64,000 nt of DNA from Pseudoxanthomonas sacheonensis (GTDB taxonomy: Bacteria; Pseudomonadota; Gammaproteobacteria; Xanthomonadales; Xanthomonadaceae): the NCBI RefSeq assembly GCF_010093305.1, contig NZ_PDWS01000003.1, forward strand, positions 96,001-160,000. The letters run 5' to 3'. The notes below the pieces were generated by a model. The model worked only from the letters and a program-made list of their open reading frames with translations. It was not told the DNA's origin and did not search any database. Every line of letters begins with the position of its first letter. The stretch's first letter is position 1. Made by a program: the position numbers and the translations under genes. Shown in pieces: positions 28,070-37,923 of the stretch.

Positions 28070-29104
28070 ATCGGGAGCGTCTTCCAACCAGGCATTTACC
28101 GCGGCCACGATCCGGTCGTGGAACTTGCGGTCGTTTTCGAGGAAAAATTCCCGGGCCGCCTCGCCCAATTCTTCGCATTGCTCCTCATCGAGCGCCAATG
28201 CGCGCTCGACCGCATCGGCGATTCCGGCCGCGTCGACAAGCCATGTGGTCGCCGCGGCTTGGCGGCCGGTGGCCGCTACCGGAATCAGGATCCCGCGTTG
28301 CGGGGTAACCAGTTCATTCATGGGCGCTCCGTCCGTGGTGAGAGTCACCGCGCCCACTCCGAGGGCCTCCAAGAGGTAGTGTCCGAACCCCTCGGTGCGC
28401 GACGGGCACAGGTGGAAACGATGCGAATTCTGCAGCTCTTTGAGTACGTCGTCGGCCAAGTACCGGGTCAGCAGGGTGACATTGGCCGGAACGGGCTCGC
28501 TTTGCGGGACGCGCTTGGAACGCTGGACCACGGTCAGCGGCGGCCAGTGCGGATGCTGCCTCCAGGCCTCCAGAACGGACTGCGTGCCTTTGTTGCCGCT
28601 CTTGCCGGCGACATGCAGGAAGGCGCGCATGCGCGGCACCCGAGCGTCGCTGCGATCTTCGCTGGTGAATCCTATGTATTCGGTGCGACCGCCCAATCGG
28701 CGCAGGATTTCCTCGGCATGCCGCGTCTTGACGAAAACGCAGTCCATCCGTTGCAACAGATCGATGTCCGACTGCAACAGGTATTCGGGATTGGGCACCA
28801 GCACGTTCGTCTCGGCCCACGGCAGGTATTCGGCACGGATATGTTCCTGCATCAGGCTCAGGCGGAACGGGGCCTTTAGCCTCAGCAGGCGGCGCAGCGC
28901 GTTGCCCGCGCGCACAAAGCATGGCCGCAACCACTTGCGCAACTTTCCCCGCCTCAAGGCGGTGATGGTGATGTCCATGCCCGCGTCGGCCAGCGCCCCG
29001 GCAAGCAGGTTCATGTCGCGGGTCAGGCCGGCTCCGTTATCGGCGGCCACCAGATTTACACGCACATTTGCGGGCCGTACCGGGGGGAAACGCAGGATAG
29101 CCAA
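28016..29104 (-). CDS. GT4-type glycosyltransferase
   Basis: This protein has 362 residues from TTG 29104; a GTG at 29065 would give 349 and fits the domain start (VRVNLVAADNGAGLTRDMN). The C-terminal half shows the GT-B nucleotide-sugar site FHLCPSRTEGFGHYLLEAL followed by GAPMNELV, with the family glutamates. The N-terminal acceptor half has little similarity to named enzymes. It diverges from the GT9 gene and lies in a polysaccharide/LPS block. Sugar donor and acceptor are unknown. Confidence 0.83.
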   Translation of the reverse strand: MAILRFPPVRPANVRVNLVAADNGAGLTRDMNLLAGALADAGMDITITALRRGKLRKWLRPCFVRAGNALRRLLRLKAPFRLSLMQEHIRAEYLPWAETNVLVPNPEYLLQSDIDLLQRMDCVFVKTRHAEEILRRLGGRTEYIGFTSEDRSDARVPRMRAFLHVAGKSGNKGTQSVLEAWRQHPHWPPLTVVQRSKRVPQSEPVPANVTLLTRYLADDVLKELQNSHRFHLCPSRTEGFGHYLLEALGVGAVTLTTDGAPMNELVTPQRGILIPVAATGRQAAATTWLVDAAGIADAVERALALDEEQCEELGEAAREFFLENDRKFHDRIVAAVNAWLEDAPDLPAQPAADQRLAELQIQ

Positions 29105-29299
29105 ACTGAGGTGCGGCGATTGTGCAAACCATCACCGCAATAGTCCACAATCATGCGCCCATTCATTCGCGGTCAATTTTACAGCGATGCGAAGCCCACC
29201 TCTTTTCCCGGCTGGACCTGCGGCCCGCGAACAACGCGGTCCTGCCCCCGGTTGCGCCGAAAGACATGGAATGGACGAGCGCGCCACGGGAACGAAGAC

Positions 29300-30346
29300 T
29301 TGAGTGCGCGTCCCTTGATCGTGCGCACTGGCGCCTTCGGCGACGTGGTGGTGCTCACCACGCTGATCCATCTGCTCAGCGCCCGCTATGGATCGCCGGT
29401 CGATGTGGTCGGCGCCGATGCCTGGACCGAAGCGCTGCTGGCCGACGACCCGGCGGTCGCCGAAATCCATCTGCTCACCAGCCGCAATACGCCGTACGCG
29501 CTGAATCCCAGCCAATGGCGGGTCGCGCGCTGGTTGCGCCGGCGCGGCCGCGGGCCTGTCTACATGTGCGACAACCATCCGCGCCTGCTGGCTCTGCTGC
29601 GGCGTGGCGGCGTACGCGAAGAGGACATGGTGCGGCGGCCGATCGAGGACGAAGCACCGGAAGCTCCGATCCGTCTCTGGCCGGACCGCTGGTTGGACAT
29701 GGGCATGCGCGATCCCGTTTCGCCCTTTCCGACGCACGCAGTCGATGCGCAGGCTTACCGGCTGCCGTCGCTGGTGCTGGGCGACGCCGCGCGCCAGGAA
29801 TACCGTCGTTGGAAGCAGGCCAAAGGCCTGCGCGGTCCGTTGATCCTGCTGCAGCCCGGCAACAAGCGCACCCACAAACGCGGCACCGTGGCCACGCGCC
29901 AGCATCCGAAGTTCTGGCCGCCGGAATCTTGGGCCGCATTGGCCGATGCGATCTGGCAGGACCTGCCCGACGCGCAGGTGCTGTTGTGCGGATCGCCGCA
30001 GGAGCGATCGGTGCTCGAGGAAATCCGCGTTGCCGCCGGCAACGATCCGCGCATGCACAACCTGGGCAGCGAACTGCCCATCCCTCGCTTGCTCGCGTTG
30101 ATCGAGGACGCGCACAGCATGGTCTCGGTGGATACCGGCCCGGCGCATGCCGCCGCCGCGCTGGCTTGCCCGCTGGTGGTGATGTTCGGTCACGCTTCGC
30201 CGCTCAAATGGCGTCCGCTGGGACCGGGCAAGGTGCTGGTGCTGCGTGGCGAACGCGGCGATCAGAGCGAAGTGCGCGACCTCTCGGCGACGCAGGTGAT
30301 TTCGGCCTGGCGTTCGGCGGTTGCGGGCGACCCGCATTCGTCCTAG
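29300..30346 (+). CDS. GT9 heptosyltransferase-like glycosyltransferase
   Basis: The conserved N-terminus of the family (PLIVRTGAFGDVVVLTTL) begins just after a TTG at 29300, giving 348 residues. An in-frame ATG at 29153 would add 49 Arg/Pro-rich residues with no family match. Later motifs are ILLQPGNKRTHKRG, the SVDTGPAHAAAAL donor site and VVMFGHASP, typical of WaaC/WaaF/WaaQ-like enzymes. Only a weak ribosome-binding site precedes TTG. It is likely to add heptose or another sugar to the LPS core. Confidence 0.83.
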   Translation: MSARPLIVRTGAFGDVVVLTTLIHLLSARYGSPVDVVGADAWTEALLADDPAVAEIHLLTSRNTPYALNPSQWRVARWLRRRGRGPVYMCDNHPRLLALLRRGGVREEDMVRRPIEDEAPEAPIRLWPDRWLDMGMRDPVSPFPTHAVDAQAYRLPSLVLGDAARQEYRRWKQAKGLRGPLILLQPGNKRTHKRGTVATRQHPKFWPPESWAALADAIWQDLPDAQVLLCGSPQERSVLEEIRVAAGNDPRMHNLGSELPIPRLLALIEDAHSMVSVDTGPAHAAAALACPLVVMFGHASPLKWRPLGPGKVLVLRGERGDQSEVRDLSATQVISAWRSAVAGDPHSS

Positions 30347-30368
30347 TCCATGCGGCGACCCGATGCCG

Positions 30369-31424
30369 TCAGCGCGCCGGGCCCCAGTAACCCAGGCGAT
30401 GCCTGATCTGCAGGTTGCGCAGGCGCGCGGCCAGGGGCTTGGCGCGTAGCGAACCCATTTCGCCATCGATGAAATCCTCGGTGGCGGCGATCACCCGCTC
30501 TGAGGAGCGCCCATCGCGGTAGGGATGTATGGCATCGGCATAGCGCAGTATTTCAGCGCGCAACTCCGGGGTGGGCGCGAATGCCCGCTCCAGCATCGCC
30601 GGCAGCAGCGCGCTGTCGGAGAAATCGAGCATGTGCGGTTTCGGCGCGCGGTTACGGAAGGTGACCACCGGCTTGTGCTGCACCACGAACTCGGAAACGA
30701 TCGACGAAGTATCCGACACCAGCACATCGGCGACCCGTTGCGCCGCCATCAACTGCTCCGTTTCGACGAAGCTTGCATTGGGGCCCGACAGGGAGCGGTA
30801 ACGGTCGAACCATTCCTGCGGGCATTTGGGGTGCAAGGTCAGCAGCCAGTAGCGGTCGCCGCGCGCGACTTCGGCGGCGATGGCGTCGAACAGCAATGGC
30901 GCTGCGCTCAGCCGCTCGGTGAAGGTGGAACCGAACAGAACGATGCGGCGGCCCGCGGCGGGCAGCTTCAGCGCATCGTCTTCATGCGCGCCGTGGCGGA
31001 ACAGGGGATCGAGCTTTGGCCAGCCGGTTTCGGCCACCGCGAAATGCCCTTCGCGTTCGGCGAGCGCGCGGAACGGCGCCGTGGTCGCCGGCCCCTGCGT
31101 GCAGTACAGATCGAACATGCCCCTGACCCGGAAGTGACCGCGGCTGTCGCCGCGCTTCTCCACATTGAAGCCATGGAACACCTGCACCTTGGCGCCGGAA
31201 ACGAAGGACGGCACCCAGTTGGCCGCGCTGAACACCGCACGCGGACGCAGCGCCAGCGCCTCGCGCAGGCCGACCGCGCGCACGGGCGTTTCCCAGCGCC
31301 CTCCGGATGCCGCACCCTCCAGCCAGGCCGAAACGGACTGGCCCGACTCATGCAATGCGCGCGCCAAAGGTTGCAGAATAGGCAGCGCATACCGCTCTGT
31401 AGCGAACAACAGGTACTCGGCCAT
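30369..31424 (-). CDS. CDP-glycerol glycerophosphotransferase family protein
   Basis: This 351-residue protein has GT-B-like motifs of the TagB/TagF family: RIVLFGSTFTERL, LLTLHPKCPQEWFDRY, DVLVSDTSSIVSEFVVQHKPV and the C-terminal YRDGRSSERVIAATEDFI. Such proteins transfer glycerophosphate or related groups to surface glycans and occur in Gram-negative LPS loci. Its start codon (31424-31422) lies directly against the putative start of the GT2 gene on the other strand, so the promoters must lie inside coding sequence or overlap. Confidence 0.82.
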   Translation of the reverse strand: MAEYLLFATERYALPILQPLARALHESGQSVSAWLEGAASGGRWETPVRAVGLREALALRPRAVFSAANWVPSFVSGAKVQVFHGFNVEKRGDSRGHFRVRGMFDLYCTQGPATTAPFRALAEREGHFAVAETGWPKLDPLFRHGAHEDDALKLPAAGRRIVLFGSTFTERLSAAPLLFDAIAAEVARGDRYWLLTLHPKCPQEWFDRYRSLSGPNASFVETEQLMAAQRVADVLVSDTSSIVSEFVVQHKPVVTFRNRAPKPHMLDFSDSALLPAMLERAFAPTPELRAEILRYADAIHPYRDGRSSERVIAATEDFIDGEMGSLRAKPLAARLRNLQIRHRLGYWGPAR

Positions 31425-32235
31425 CGATACGTCCCTAACCAGCGCTCACGACGAGCGGCCTCGGCTTTCGGCCTGCATTATCACTTTCAACGAGGCCGAC
31501 CGCATCGCCGATTGCCTGGACTCGGTGTCGTTCTGCGACGAAGTGGTCGTGGTCGACTCCGGATCCACCGACGATACGGCAGCGATGGCCGAACAACGCG
31601 GCGCGAAGGTGCTGATGCGGCCTTTCGACGGCTACCGCAGCCAGAAAGCGTTCGCCGCCGCGCAGGCCAGCCATGAATGGATCCTCACCCTCGATGCGGA
31701 CGAGCGCATCGACGACCGCTTGCGCGCCTCGATCCAGGCCGCGCAAGCCGGCGGTTTCGCCGGTGCGGCCGGTTACCGGTTCGCCAGGCTTTCCTGGTAT
31801 TTCGGAAAATTCCTGCGCCACGGCAATGCCTATCCCGACCGCGGCCTGCGCTTGTTCGACCGCCGCCGCGGCGGCTGGCGCGGCGATCGCGAGATCCACG
31901 AAGCGGCGAGCGTGGACGGGCCGATCCTGCCGCTGGAAGGCGATGTCGTCCATTACCCTTACCGCTCGCTCGAACAGCAGCTGGCGAAGACGCAAACCTA
32001 TGCGCGGATGATGGCCGAACACGAGCATGCGCGCGGCAAGCGCGCTTCGTTGCTCAAGCTGGTGCTGTCGCCCGCCTGGCGGTTCTGGCGCGGTTATGTT
32101 TTCAGGCTCGGCTTTCTGGACGGTTGGCAGGGGCTCGTATACGCCTATGTGCGCGCCAACTACGTACGGCAGAAATCGATCATGCTGCTGATGCTGCAAC
32201 ATGCGCAGCCGGTATCGGGCAAGAAGCGCGAATAA
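31423..32235 (+). CDS. GT2 glycosyltransferase (WaaE/KdtX-like), start uncertain
   Basis: The GT2 fold is complete from LSACIITFNEADRIADCLDS through the DxD motif LTLDADERIDDRL to RGLRLFDRRRGGWRGDREIHE. The frame between the divergent gene start (31424) and the domain contains no ATG, GTG or TTG. The given start, ATC at 31423, is a placeholder giving 270 residues. Upstream canonical starts exist only deep inside the opposite-strand gene. The C-terminal region (WRFWRGYVFRLGFLDGWQGL) matches family LPS-core glucosyltransferases. A frameshift or base error near the start is possible. Confidence 0.8.
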   Translation: MDTSLTSAHDERPRLSACIITFNEADRIADCLDSVSFCDEVVVVDSGSTDDTAAMAEQRGAKVLMRPFDGYRSQKAFAAAQASHEWILTLDADERIDDRLRASIQAAQAGGFAGAAGYRFARLSWYFGKFLRHGNAYPDRGLRLFDRRRGGWRGDREIHEAASVDGPILPLEGDVVHYPYRSLEQQLAKTQTYARMMAEHEHARGKRASLLKLVLSPAWRFWRGYVFRLGFLDGWQGLVYAYVRANYVRQKSIMLLMLQHAQPVSGKKRE

Positions 32236-32239
32236 CCGT

Positions 32240-33511
32240 TCACGCTGGTGCCGCGCTTTGCGCGGACGGGTTCTCGCGCAGGGACAGGCCGAGCAACAGA
32301 CCTACCAGGACCGCATAAAGCGTTGTGGTCAAGGCATGCGCGAACATGGATTGGGTGATTCCGGACAGCACGTAGACCACGACCAGCATCAGGCCGGCCC
32401 AAGCGGAACCCTTTGGTATGGCCAGGCGGTGGGCGACGATGATTCTCAGGAAATGGCCCGCAGGAAGCAGATAAAGCGCGACGATCAGCAAAAGCCCGGG
32501 AATGCCCATGGTGGCGGACCATTGCGCCAGGTCGTTATGGGCATGGTGGAGCGTGCAGACGGTCAATTCCTGCGTGCGGCATTCGGGCAGCTGCTCTACC
32601 AGGGTGCCGAACCGATCTATGCCCAGCCCAGTCCAGGGATGATCCAGGAACGCGCGCCAGGCCAGCGACAGGAATTCCAGTCTTGCGCCGACCGCTGAAT
32701 CCACATGGCCGGCGGAATATTTCTGCAGGTCCGTCTGGATGTTCTCCAGCCGCATATGCGCCGTCAGCCACGGCACCGCGCACATCAGCGCCAGCAACAG
32801 CAGCAACGCGCCCAGGGAAACGCCGATGCGAACCTTGGCTGCGCGGCCGCCGCTGCCGATCGCCGCGACCAGCACCAGCAGACCCAGGCCCGGCAATACT
32901 CCGCGACTTCCCGACAGCACGATGGCGATGGTTCCCAGCGCCAGCATGAGGGCCAGCAGCGGCAGCGTCCAAGGCCGTTTATCCTGCGGGCGGCAATAGA
33001 CCGCCAAGACCAGCAACGCCAGCACGGCGTTGGCGAATACGATGGGATTGCCGCCGCCGCCGGCGCGCTCGACCCCGGAAATCATTTCGCCTATAGCGAT
33101 GACGCAGGCGAGAACCACCCCGGACATCGCGCCGATCCATAGCCAGAAGCGCGAGGGAGCCAACGCGAACGCCAACAATCCGCACCAGGGCACCAGCAGG
33201 AACCTTGCGTAATTGTCGACGGTTCGCCAATCCTGCCCGGAAAACTGCATGGACAAGATCGCCAGCCCGAGCACCAGGACCGCGAGCAGCGCGACCGAAC
33301 GCAGCACATGCCCGGTCTCGTTCCATGCCTCGGCAAGCAGATCTGGCACCAGCAGCGTGGCCGCCGCCAACAGCACTCCGAAAGCGGCGAAACCCTTGGG
33401 CAGTAGTACCGGCGCAGTAGCGCAGACCAAGGACAGCCCGGCGACGGCGGCGGCGAAACCTTGTCGCTCCAGATGACGTTGCGAGTAGAGCCCTCTTCCC
33501 GAAACAGCCAT
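32240..33511 (-). CDS. O-antigen ligase / polymerase family membrane protein
   Basis: This 423-residue protein has about ten to twelve hydrophobic helices. The Wzy_C/WaaL periplasmic-loop signature (TGLGIDRFGTLVEQL; HHAHNDLAQWSATMGIPGLL) includes the conserved His. Two Cys (ECRTQELTVC) occur in that loop. It either joins O-antigen to lipid A-core or polymerises repeat units; sequence alone does not decide. It is convergent with the GT2 gene (4-base gap) and closes the envelope block. No clear terminator is present at 33512-33658, only a weak ATTCCGT/ACGGAAT inverted pair at 33580 and 33600. Confidence 0.87.
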   Translation of the reverse strand: MAVSGRGLYSQRHLERQGFAAAVAGLSLVCATAPVLLPKGFAAFGVLLAAATLLVPDLLAEAWNETGHVLRSVALLAVLVLGLAILSMQFSGQDWRTVDNYARFLLVPWCGLLAFALAPSRFWLWIGAMSGVVLACVIAIGEMISGVERAGGGGNPIVFANAVLALLVLAVYCRPQDKRPWTLPLLALMLALGTIAIVLSGSRGVLPGLGLLVLVAAIGSGGRAAKVRIGVSLGALLLLLALMCAVPWLTAHMRLENIQTDLQKYSAGHVDSAVGARLEFLSLAWRAFLDHPWTGLGIDRFGTLVEQLPECRTQELTVCTLHHAHNDLAQWSATMGIPGLLLIVALYLLPAGHFLRIIVAHRLAIPKGSAWAGLMLVVVYVLSGITQSMFAHALTTTLYAVLVGLLLGLSLRENPSAQSAAPA

Positions 33512-33658
33512 TTTTCGCTCGATCCAGCATTGAAGTCGGAACGCCCGATGGTAGCCGGCAAAGCGTAAATTCCCGAGTAATTCCGTCTCACAATTGCGAA
33601 CGGAATACTTAACGATGCGTTCAGGCGCGGAGACTGTTCACTCAGGTTTCACTATCGA

Positions 33659-34990
33659 CTAGCCGAGATCGCGCTTGCGCAACAACGCATAGAAAAACCC
33701 GTCCATGCCGTGTTCGCCCGGCAATCGCTGCCGGCCATGGCCCGCCGCATGGCCGTAACGCACATCCAGCGTTTGCGGCAGCGCGTCGGCGGTGCGCGCC
33801 ACGAAACGGGACATCTGCTGCTCGTTCTCGTCCTTCAAAATCGAGCAGGTCGCATAAAGCAGCACTCCTCCCGGCTTGACCGTCTTCCACAGGCCGTCCA
33901 GCAGGCGCGCCTGCAAGGCCACCAGCGAAGACAGGTCTTCCGGACGGCGATGCAGCAGCACATCGGGCTGCCGCCGCACGATGCCGGTCGCCGAACAGGG
34001 CGCATCCAGCAGCACGGCGTCGAACGGTTCGCCGTCCCACCAGGTTTGCGTATCGCTTGCGTCGGCCACGCGGAACTCGGCCTGCGCGCCGATGCGCGCC
34101 AGCGTTTCCCGCACCCGGTTCAACCGGCGTTGATCGACGTCCAGCGCCAGCAGACGCAGCGAAGGATCGCGCTCCAGCAGATGGGCGGCCTTGCCGCCCG
34201 GCGCAGCGCAAGCATCCAGCACGCGCGCACCCGGCATGAGCGGCAACGCATCGGCCACTTGTTGCGCGGACCCGTCCTGCACCGAGGCATCGCCCTCGGC
34301 GAAACCCGGCAACGCCGCCACCGCGACCGGCAGATCGATGCGCAGCGCATCGGGCAGGTCCGGATCGGTGCCCGAAGCGATGCCCGCCTCCTGCAAACGC
34401 ACAGCATATTGATCGCGCGTGCCCTTGCTGCGGTTCACCCGCAACCACAGCGGCGCGGCATGCGCGCTGGCTTCGAAGATGGCCGCCGCATGCCCGCCCC
34501 ACTCCAGGTTGATCTTCTTGCGCAACCACGCCGGCCAGGCCGCGGCCGGATCCGATTCGGGAAGCCCTTCGCGCTGCGCGCGCCGCAGCAACGCATTGAC
34601 CATGCCGGCCTGGTGCGGCCTGCCCAGCGCGCGTGTGGCTTCCACCGTGGCCGACAATGCAGCATGCGCCGGCAAGCCCATCGCATCGATCTGGGCGAAA
34701 CCCACCAGCAACAGCGAGCGCAGGTCGCCGTCTTTTTCTCCCAACGGCTTCTGCAGCCAGAGCTGCAACGCCGCGTCGTAGCGCGCGCGCTGGCGCAGGG
34801 CCGAGAAACAGATCGCCTCCAGCAAGGCGCGGTCGCGCGGATCGGGCAATTGCGCCAGCGCCGTGGCCAGTTCGCCTTTCAGGGAACGGCCGCGATGGAT
34901 CACCGCGTCCAGCGTTTTGGCGGCCAGCACGCGCGTGGCGACGCCGGGGGCGGCGCCTGCGGATGAGCCGCCATTGGATGAAGCGTTCAA
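33659..34990 (-). CDS. rsmB: 16S rRNA (cytosine-967-C5)-methyltransferase RsmB
   Basis: This 443-residue protein has a NusB-like N-terminal RNA-binding domain ([20 protein letters not shown]). Its SAM methyltransferase domain shows [31 protein letters not shown] with the catalytic PC motif, and [16 protein letters not shown]. It starts at TTG 34990, overlapping the fmt stop codon (TTGA), so translation is coupled. It is the last gene of the def-fmt-rsmB operon. Confidence 0.95.
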   Translation of the reverse strand: MNASSNGGSSAGAAPGVATRVLAAKTLDAVIHRGRSLKGELATALAQLPDPRDRALLEAICFSALRQRARYDAALQLWLQKPLGEKDGDLRSLLLVGFAQIDAMGLPAHAALSATVEATRALGRPHQAGMVNALLRRAQREGLPESDPAAAWPAWLRKKINLEWGGHAAAIFEASAHAAPLWLRVNRSKGTRDQYAVRLQEAGIASGTDPDLPDALRIDLPVAVAALPGFAEGDASVQDGSAQQVADALPLMPGARVLDACAAPGGKAAHLLERDPSLRLLALDVDQRRLNRVRETLARIGAQAEFRVADASDTQTWWDGEPFDAVLLDAPCSATGIVRRQPDVLLHRRPEDLSSLVALQARLLDGLWKTVKPGGVLLYATCSILKDENEQQMSRFVARTADALPQTLDVRYGHAAGHGRQRLPGEHGMDGFFYALLRKRDLG

Positions 34991-35907
34991 AGCGTGGCCA
35001 GATCGCGGCGCGCGTTCAGATAATCGGCGGCGGTGATCGCCTTGCCGCCTTCGCGCTGGATCACGCGCAGACGCAACGCGCCTTCTCCGCAGGCGATATC
35101 CAGGCCTTGCTTGCCGGCGGCCAGCAGCGTGCCCGGTACCGACGCATGCGGAAGATCCAAAGCCACCGCGCCGCGGATGCGCAGACGCTCGCCCGCCACC
35201 AGCGCTTCGGCGACCGGCCAGGGCTCGAAGGCACGCACCTTGCGCGCCAGAACCGCAGCCGGCTGGCTCCAGTCCAGACGCGCCTCGTGCTTATCCAGTT
35301 TGTGCGCATAGGTCACTCCCTGCTCGGGTTGCACCCAGGGCACCGGCCGCACGTCGGCGCGCAGCAATGCCAGGCCATCGGCCAGTACGCCTGCGCCCAG
35401 CTCGGCAAGCCGGTCGTGCAGTTGTCCGCCGGTTTCTTCCGGGCCTATGGGCGTGGTTTGGGCCAGCAGCACCGGACCGGTGTCCAGGCCGGCTTCCATC
35501 TGCATCAGGCAGACGCCGGTTTCGGTATCGCCCGCCTCGATGGCGCGCTGGATCGGCGCGGCGCCGCGCCAGCGCGGCAACAACGAGGCATGCACGTTCC
35601 AGCAGCCGAAGCGCGGAATCTCAAGCACCGCGCGCGGCAGGATCAAGCCGTAGGCCACCACCACCAGCAGGTCGGGCTCCATCGCGCGCAGCGCCTCCTG
35701 CGACTCTTTGCGCTTGAGCGTTTCCGGCTGCAACACCGGAATCCCGCGCTGGATCGCTTCCAATTTGATCGGGGAAGGAGTCAGCCCACGCCCGCGCCCC
35801 GCCGGCCGGTCCGGCTGCGTATAAGCCGCGATCACCTCGCCGTGCGCATGCGCGGCGCGAAGACTGGGGACGGCAAAGGCCGGCGTGCCGGCGAAAACGA
35901 TTCTCAT
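34987..35907 (-). CDS. fmt: Methionyl-tRNA formyltransferase
   Basis: From ATG 35907 the protein has 306 residues. It starts [20 protein letters not shown]. The catalytic segment is [20 protein letters not shown] (Asn/His), with the Asp in [13 protein letters not shown], and the C-terminal tRNA-binding domain contains [20 protein letters not shown]. It formylates initiator Met-tRNA, paired functionally with deformylase upstream. No Shine-Dalgarno sequence is visible: the bases just before the ATG are C-rich repeat sequence (see repeat 35911-36002). Confidence 0.97.
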   Translation of the reverse strand: MRIVFAGTPAFAVPSLRAAHAHGEVIAAYTQPDRPAGRGRGLTPSPIKLEAIQRGIPVLQPETLKRKESQEALRAMEPDLLVVVAYGLILPRAVLEIPRFGCWNVHASLLPRWRGAAPIQRAIEAGDTETGVCLMQMEAGLDTGPVLLAQTTPIGPEETGGQLHDRLAELGAGVLADGLALLRADVRPVPWVQPEQGVTYAHKLDKHEARLDWSQPAAVLARKVRAFEPWPVAEALVAGERLRIRGAVALDLPHASVPGTLLAAGKQGLDIACGEGALRLRVIQREGGKAITAADYLNARRDLATL

Positions 35908-35910
35908 GAT

Positions 35911-36002
35911 GGGGGAATGGGGATATAGGGAATGGGGAATGGTAACGGCCAAGAGACGGCTAACCGCCTTTTCTATTCCCTATTCCCCATTCCCGATTCC
36001 CG
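35911..36002. repeat. Inverted array of GGGAATN heptads between def and fmt
   Basis: The left block (35911-35942) repeats GGGGAATG / GGGAATA units. The right block (35971-36002) contains the complementary ATTCCC / CATTCCC units, so the two can pair into a long imperfect hairpin with a 28-base loop. It occupies almost the whole def-fmt spacer and ends 3 bases from the fmt start codon. Confidence 0.75.
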
Positions 36003-36007
36003 GCCGT

Positions 36008-36529
36008 TCAAGCCGCGTCGCCCGCCAGCTTGCGCTGCTTGGCCAGCTTCTTGCGCACCATCTCGCGCTTGAGCGGGGACAGATAGTCGACGAACAGCTT
36101 GCCGTCCAGGTGGTCCATCTCGTGCTGGATGCACACCGCCAGCAGACCGTCGACCTGCAGCTGCCGCGGCTGGCCGTCGCGGTCCAGGAAGCGCACGTCG
36201 ATGGAATCGGCGCGAGTCACGTCGGCGAAGATGCCGGGCACCGACAGGCAGCCCTCCTGGTAGACCTGCTCGCCGGTCCTGGAAAGGATTTCCGGGTTGA
36301 TGAACACCTGCGGAGCGCTTTTGTCCTCGCTGATGTCGATGACCATGAAGCGCTTGTGCACATCGACCTGGCTGGCGGCAAGGCCGATGCCCGGGGCTTC
36401 GTACATGGTCTCGAACATGTCGTCGAGCAGGCGCTGGAACGCGGGATCGGCGATCTGCGCGGAATCCACCGGCGCAGCCTTGGTGCGCAGCCGGGGATCG
36501 GGGAATTCGAGGATGGGGAGCAGTGACAT
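36008..36529 (-). CDS. def: Peptide deformylase
   Basis: This 173-residue protein has the three metal/active-site motifs at normal positions: GIGLAASQ (47-54), EGCLSVP (Cys94) and QHEMDHLDG (His136, Glu137, His140). It removes the formyl group from nascent proteins. It is the first gene of def-fmt-rsmB and diverges from the LysM gene at 36660, the usual gamma-proteobacterial arrangement. The C-terminal [13 protein letters not shown] is a basic tail. Confidence 0.97.
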   Translation of the reverse strand: MSLLPILEFPDPRLRTKAAPVDSAQIADPAFQRLLDDMFETMYEAPGIGLAASQVDVHKRFMVIDISEDKSAPQVFINPEILSRTGEQVYQEGCLSVPGIFADVTRADSIDVRFLDRDGQPRQLQVDGLLAVCIQHEMDHLDGKLFVDYLSPLKREMVRKKLAKQRKLAGDAA

Positions 36530-36659
36530 GGCAGTTCTGTAATGGGGATGCCGTCGGAATTCGGCAAGGCCTCACGGATTCTAACTCGCGGGCTTGCTTA
36601 GTGGCCCGGTTTCTGGACTATAGTGCGGACAACCTGTGGGGAATCAGGTGGGGATCATC

Positions 36660-37844
36660 ATGTTCAGAAAATTTCGTACGGTTCTTGCCGCCGCCGCGTT
36701 CATCGTGGCCACCTACGCCGCGGCCGCCGAAATGTCCGGCGCCCACCCCGACACCTACGTGGTGAAAAGGGGCGACACCCTCTGGGACATCTCCGCCAAA
36801 TTCCTGAAGAAGCCCTGGCTGTGGCCGGAGATCTGGCAGGCCAACCCGCAGATCAAGAATCCCCATCTCATCTACCCCGGCGACGTGATCAGCCTGGCCT
36901 ACCTCGACCGGGTGGCCTTGCAGCCGGGTCCGCGCGAGGAAGCGCCGATCGGTGCGATCCCGCTGGCCGACATCGAACCCTTCCTGAAGAACCTGCGCGT
37001 GACCGACAGCTTCGAAGAGCTGCCGCGCGTGGTGGGCCTGGAAGAAGACCGCCTGCGCAGCTCGGGCGGCCAGCTGATTTACGGCGTGGGCCTGGAAGGC
37101 GCCCAGGTCGGTCAGCGTTTCGCGATCGTGCGCCCCACTCTGCGCTACACCCACACCCGCTTCGTCTCCAATGGCCGTTACGCGACCTACAAGGAAGACC
37201 TCGACTTCCGCGGCAAGCGCATCGGTTCGGAAACCATCGACTGGGACCGCAGCTGGAACAGCGCCGCCCTGGATACCGGGCCCAAGCTCGAACTGCTGGG
37301 CTATGAACTGGCCCAGGTCAGCGTCGGCACCCTGACCCGCGGCGTGGTGCCCGGTTCGGACGCCAGCACGCTGGCCCTGGAAGGCAACGGCCACGAAGTC
37401 CGCGTCGGCGACCGCCTGATCCCGGTCGAGGCCCAGCCCTACGATCTGCAGTTCTTCCCGCACGTGCCCAAGGTGCCGCAGCCCGAGGGCAAGCTTCAGA
37501 TCGCCGCGGTGGCCAATGCGCTGACCTCAGGCGGTCCTCGGGACGTGGTGGCCATTTCCGGCGGCAGCCGCGAAGGCATCGACAACGGCACCGTGTTCTC
37601 CATCTGGCGCCAAGGCAGCCACGTGATCGACCGCCTGCACGACCCGGAAGACTCGCGGCTTACCGAAACGCGTCCTAACTCCCGGACCAAGACGGGCAGC
37701 AGCGACCATGTGCTCCCCGACGAATACGCCGGCCATGTGATGGTGTTCCGCACCTTCGAAAAAGTCAGCTACGGCCTGGTCATGGAAGGCACCAAGCCGA
37801 CCCGCGTGGGCTACGCGCTCAAGCATCCGGATGCGACCTACTGA
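36660..37844 (+). CDS. Secreted LysM peptidoglycan-binding protein
   Basis: From ATG 36660 the protein has 394 residues. A signal peptide (MFRKFRTVLAAAAFIVATYA) is followed by one LysM domain (TYVVKRGDTLWDISAKFL...NPHLIYPGD, about 37-87). A long beta-rich region of unknown fold follows, with repeated GxxxG strands and ISGGSREGIDNGTVFSIW. It matches the LysM protein regularly found between def and dprA. The role is probably periplasmic and cell-wall associated. A hairpin terminator follows at 37877. Confidence 0.88.
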   Translation: MFRKFRTVLAAAAFIVATYAAAAEMSGAHPDTYVVKRGDTLWDISAKFLKKPWLWPEIWQANPQIKNPHLIYPGDVISLAYLDRVALQPGPREEAPIGAIPLADIEPFLKNLRVTDSFEELPRVVGLEEDRLRSSGGQLIYGVGLEGAQVGQRFAIVRPTLRYTHTRFVSNGRYATYKEDLDFRGKRIGSETIDWDRSWNSAALDTGPKLELLGYELAQVSVGTLTRGVVPGSDASTLALEGNGHEVRVGDRLIPVEAQPYDLQFFPHVPKVPQPEGKLQIAAVANALTSGGPRDVVAISGGSREGIDNGTVFSIWRQGSHVIDRLHDPEDSRLTETRPNSRTKTGSSDHVLPDEYAGHVMVFRTFEKVSYGLVMEGTKPTRVGYALKHPDATY

Positions 37845-37876
37845 CCGCCGCTAGGAAATTTCCTATGCAGCAACGC

Positions 37877-37898
37877 GACGGCGCCCGAGGGCGCCGTC
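37877..37898 (+). terminator. Hairpin between LysM gene and dprA
   Basis: GACGGCGCCC (37877-37886) pairs with GGGCGCCGTC (37889-37898). GTCGTTTCCG follows, only moderately T-rich, so it may attenuate rather than fully stop transcription into dprA 26 bases later. Confidence 0.55.
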
Positions 37899-37923
37899 GT
37901 CGTTTCCGCCCTAGTCTGGAGGA

